Part shown: positions 13,162 through 13,798 of the stretch, piece by piece
How the letters are laid out: each line of letters starts with the position of its first letter
Numbering within the stretch: position 1 is the first letter of the stretch
Source: CAVTAE01 sp051649365
GTDB taxonomy: Bacteria > Deinococcota > Deinococci > Deinococcales > Trueperaceae
Assembly: GCA_051649365.1 (NCBI GenBank)
Contig: JBOFGY010000320.1
Location: 1 to 13,798 of the forward strand
DNA: 13,798 bases
Direction: 5' to 3'
Made by a program: the position numbers and the translations under genes
The notes under the pieces: generated by a model
Databases searched by the model: none
What the model was told of the DNA's origin: nothing
The model's input: the letters and a program-made list of their open reading frames with translations, nothing else

Positions 13162-13374
13162 TTACTTGCCTTCAGGATAACTTTGATGGGCGTAATCTAT
13201 AGATAACCTAGTTATATCTTCGATATCTTCTTCTGTCCATGTACTGCTATCATTAATCACGCTAATATTTTGCTGATTAAGATTTTCTAACAGAAGAGAG
13301 GCTAGGCGTAAACGTTCCGTTAAAGAAAGTTTGGGGGCAATCTGGTTGTAGATTTCTCGTGCTGTTAAATTCAT
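13162..13374 (-). CDS. Small antitoxin partner of the MazF-like toxin
   Basis: 70 residues: LTAREIYNQIAPKLSLTERL followed by RLASLLLENLNQQ, then an acidic tail (WTEEDIEDITRLS, then YPEGK). The helical N-terminus resembles small antitoxin-like proteins seen before MazF genes in cyanobacteria and Deinococcota; it is not a classical AbrB-type MazE. The acidic tail would suit toxin binding. ATG 13374 has a good ribosome binding site, AAGAGGTG, four nt upstream. It is separated from the toxin by 2 nt, so the pair is surely co-translated. Assignment rests mainly on position and the N-terminal pattern. Confidence 0.72.
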   Translation of the reverse strand: MNLTAREIYNQIAPKLSLTERLRLASLLLENLNQQNISVINDSSTWTEEDIEDITRLSIDYAHQSYPEGK

Positions 13375-13392
13375 AAGACACCTCTTGAGTGA

Positions 13393-13398
13393 AGTATA
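13393..13398 (-). promoter_or_regulatory. Predicted -10 element of the antitoxin-toxin-helicase operon
   Basis: TATACT on the minus strand, 18 nt before the antitoxin ATG, with a ribosome binding site between. No good -35 is seen; a CTCGAG palindrome (13400-13405) lies directly upstream of the -10. Confidence 0.4.
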
Positions 13399-13437
13399 GC
13401 TCGAGTTTCTCGCCCGTTTTCCTGATTTTCGAGTGGG

Positions 13438-13798
13438 CTACCTGTTTAGAGTAATCTCCATACTTTCACGTCCATGAACGTTGATATGAATTGTGGTTTC
13501 GTTCGCTGTTAACACAGAGTAGCCCTCTGTTTGTTTTTCGCTAAATACAAGCGGTGTCACCGCGGTTAACGTGACATACGGAATCCCGTTTACCCTCTCG
13601 AGATGATTCCAATGAGTATGCCCGTTGATTATAAGTTTAACGTTTCCAGATGCTTCAATACTTACTCTGGCTTTGTCGGCATTGGCGGGTGTGAGATAGT
13701 GGGGGATAGGGTCGAATAAACGATTGCCTTTTGTGGCTACGTCGCTCAAAGGTTGATGTGTAAAAATTATGGTTGGTAAAGTGTTGGAGGTAAGTGTT
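13438..13798 (-). CDS. C-terminal part of a calcineurin-like metallophosphoesterase (5' end outside window)
   Basis: About 120 residues are visible, and the frame is open through the window edge (first full codon at 13797). TIIFTHQPL at the start of the visible part and LIINGHTHWNHLERVNGIPY in its middle are the late metal-binding motifs of the metallophosphoesterase fold (the GHTH histidines and the earlier THQ histidine). The N-terminal DxH and GDxxD motifs must lie beyond the window. An in-frame TTG at 13749 is not the real start because conserved sequence continues before it. Substrate is unknown; relatives act on nucleotides or other phosphodiesters. The stop is 63 nt from the antitoxin start on the same strand. 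Confidence 0.8.
   Translation of the reverse strand, partial: TLTSNTLPTIIFTHQPLSDVATKGNRLFDPIPHYLTPANADKARVSIEASGNVKLIINGHTHWNHLERVNGIPYVTLTAVTPLVFSEKQTEGYSVLTANETTIHINVHGRESMEITLNR

Larger units (their letters stand above)
498..13602. repeat. Dispersed over-represented palindrome CTCGAG (40 copies)
   Basis: By my scan CTCGAG starts at 498, 1056, 1927, 2023, 2050, 2235, 2865, 3050, 3870, 3894, 4023, 4066, 4689, 5160, 5325, 5535, 6330, 6738, 6792, 7161, 7959, 8043, 8143, 8341, 8871, 9510, 9657, 10534, 10816, 10854, 11005, 11106, 11196, 11385, 11905, 11946, 12060, 12642, 13400 and 13597. About 3 are expected for a random hexamer in this length. Most copies are in coding sequence, in different genes and on both coding strands; 8341 and 13400 are intergenic. 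Flanking bases show no shared extension. The pattern is like the HIP1 palindrome of cyanobacteria. Confidence 0.85.

Noticed and set aside
1..13798. tRNA, rRNA or prophage structural genes
   Set aside because: I saw no cloverleaf-like arms with a conserved T-loop, no rRNA-like blocks, and no capsid, tail or integrase motifs. The Gp37/Gp68 family name alone does not show a prophage.

Overview
The window is bacterial chromosomal DNA of moderate GC (roughly mid-40s by eye). Protein resemblances point to Deinococcota, probably a low-GC relative of the well-known genera. The aminotransferase looks like Thermus LysN. The HTH/S24 regulator and the helicase start (Walker A directly at the N-terminus) look like Deinococcus proteins. 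Several genes have a -10-like hexamer only 6-9 nt before the start codon, the arrangement of leaderless mRNAs that are common in Deinococcus. This assignment is an inference from remembered family features.

Layout. 1-119: right end of an ISL3-like insertion sequence (last 30 codons of the transposase plus the probable terminal repeat). 120-338: palindrome-rich gap. 339-1502 (-): LysN-like aminotransferase. 1687-2244 (-): SMI1/KNR4 (SUKH) gene interrupted by an in-frame TAA. 2331-3332 (+): polysaccharide deacetylase with a perfect inverted repeat over its promoter. 3303-4100 (-): HTH + S24-type regulator with Cys in place of the catalytic Ser. It is divergent from 4302-5528 (+), a small membrane protein, a barnase-like RNase on a Ser/Thr-rich stalk, and barstar. 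5532-7592 (-): FadF/EtfD-like Fe-S membrane oxidoreductase. 7700-8340 (+): AbrB-type antitoxin and PIN toxin (VapBC). 8460-9287 (+) and 9255-9998 (-): TcmP and its three-Cys-motif partner (Gp37/Gp68, DUF5131), convergent with overlapping 3' ends. 10080-13374 (-): antitoxin, MazF/PemK toxin and AddA-like helicase-nuclease in one overlapping run. 13438-13798 (-): C-terminal part of a metallophosphoesterase.

How the genes relate. Housekeeping genes (aminotransferase, Fe-S oxidoreductase, helicase-nuclease) alternate with small toxin/immunity or defence-type units: SUKH, barnase/barstar, VapBC, TcmP/three-Cys and MazF. An IS lies at the left edge. The S24-type regulator and the barnase module share a short divergent promoter region with one inverted repeat over both predicted -35 elements, so the regulator may control both. 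The MazF toxin overlaps the helicase start by ATGA, so the two are probably co-expressed.

The strongest sequence-level signals are three. (1) The palindrome CTCGAG occurs 40 times by my count, against about 3 expected. (2) A heptamer repeat (GGTTGAA, four and a partial copies) sits inside the helicase gene between the helicase and nuclease domains, where any change of one unit would cut off the nuclease. (3) The SUKH gene has a single in-frame stop followed by an intact C-terminal reading frame.
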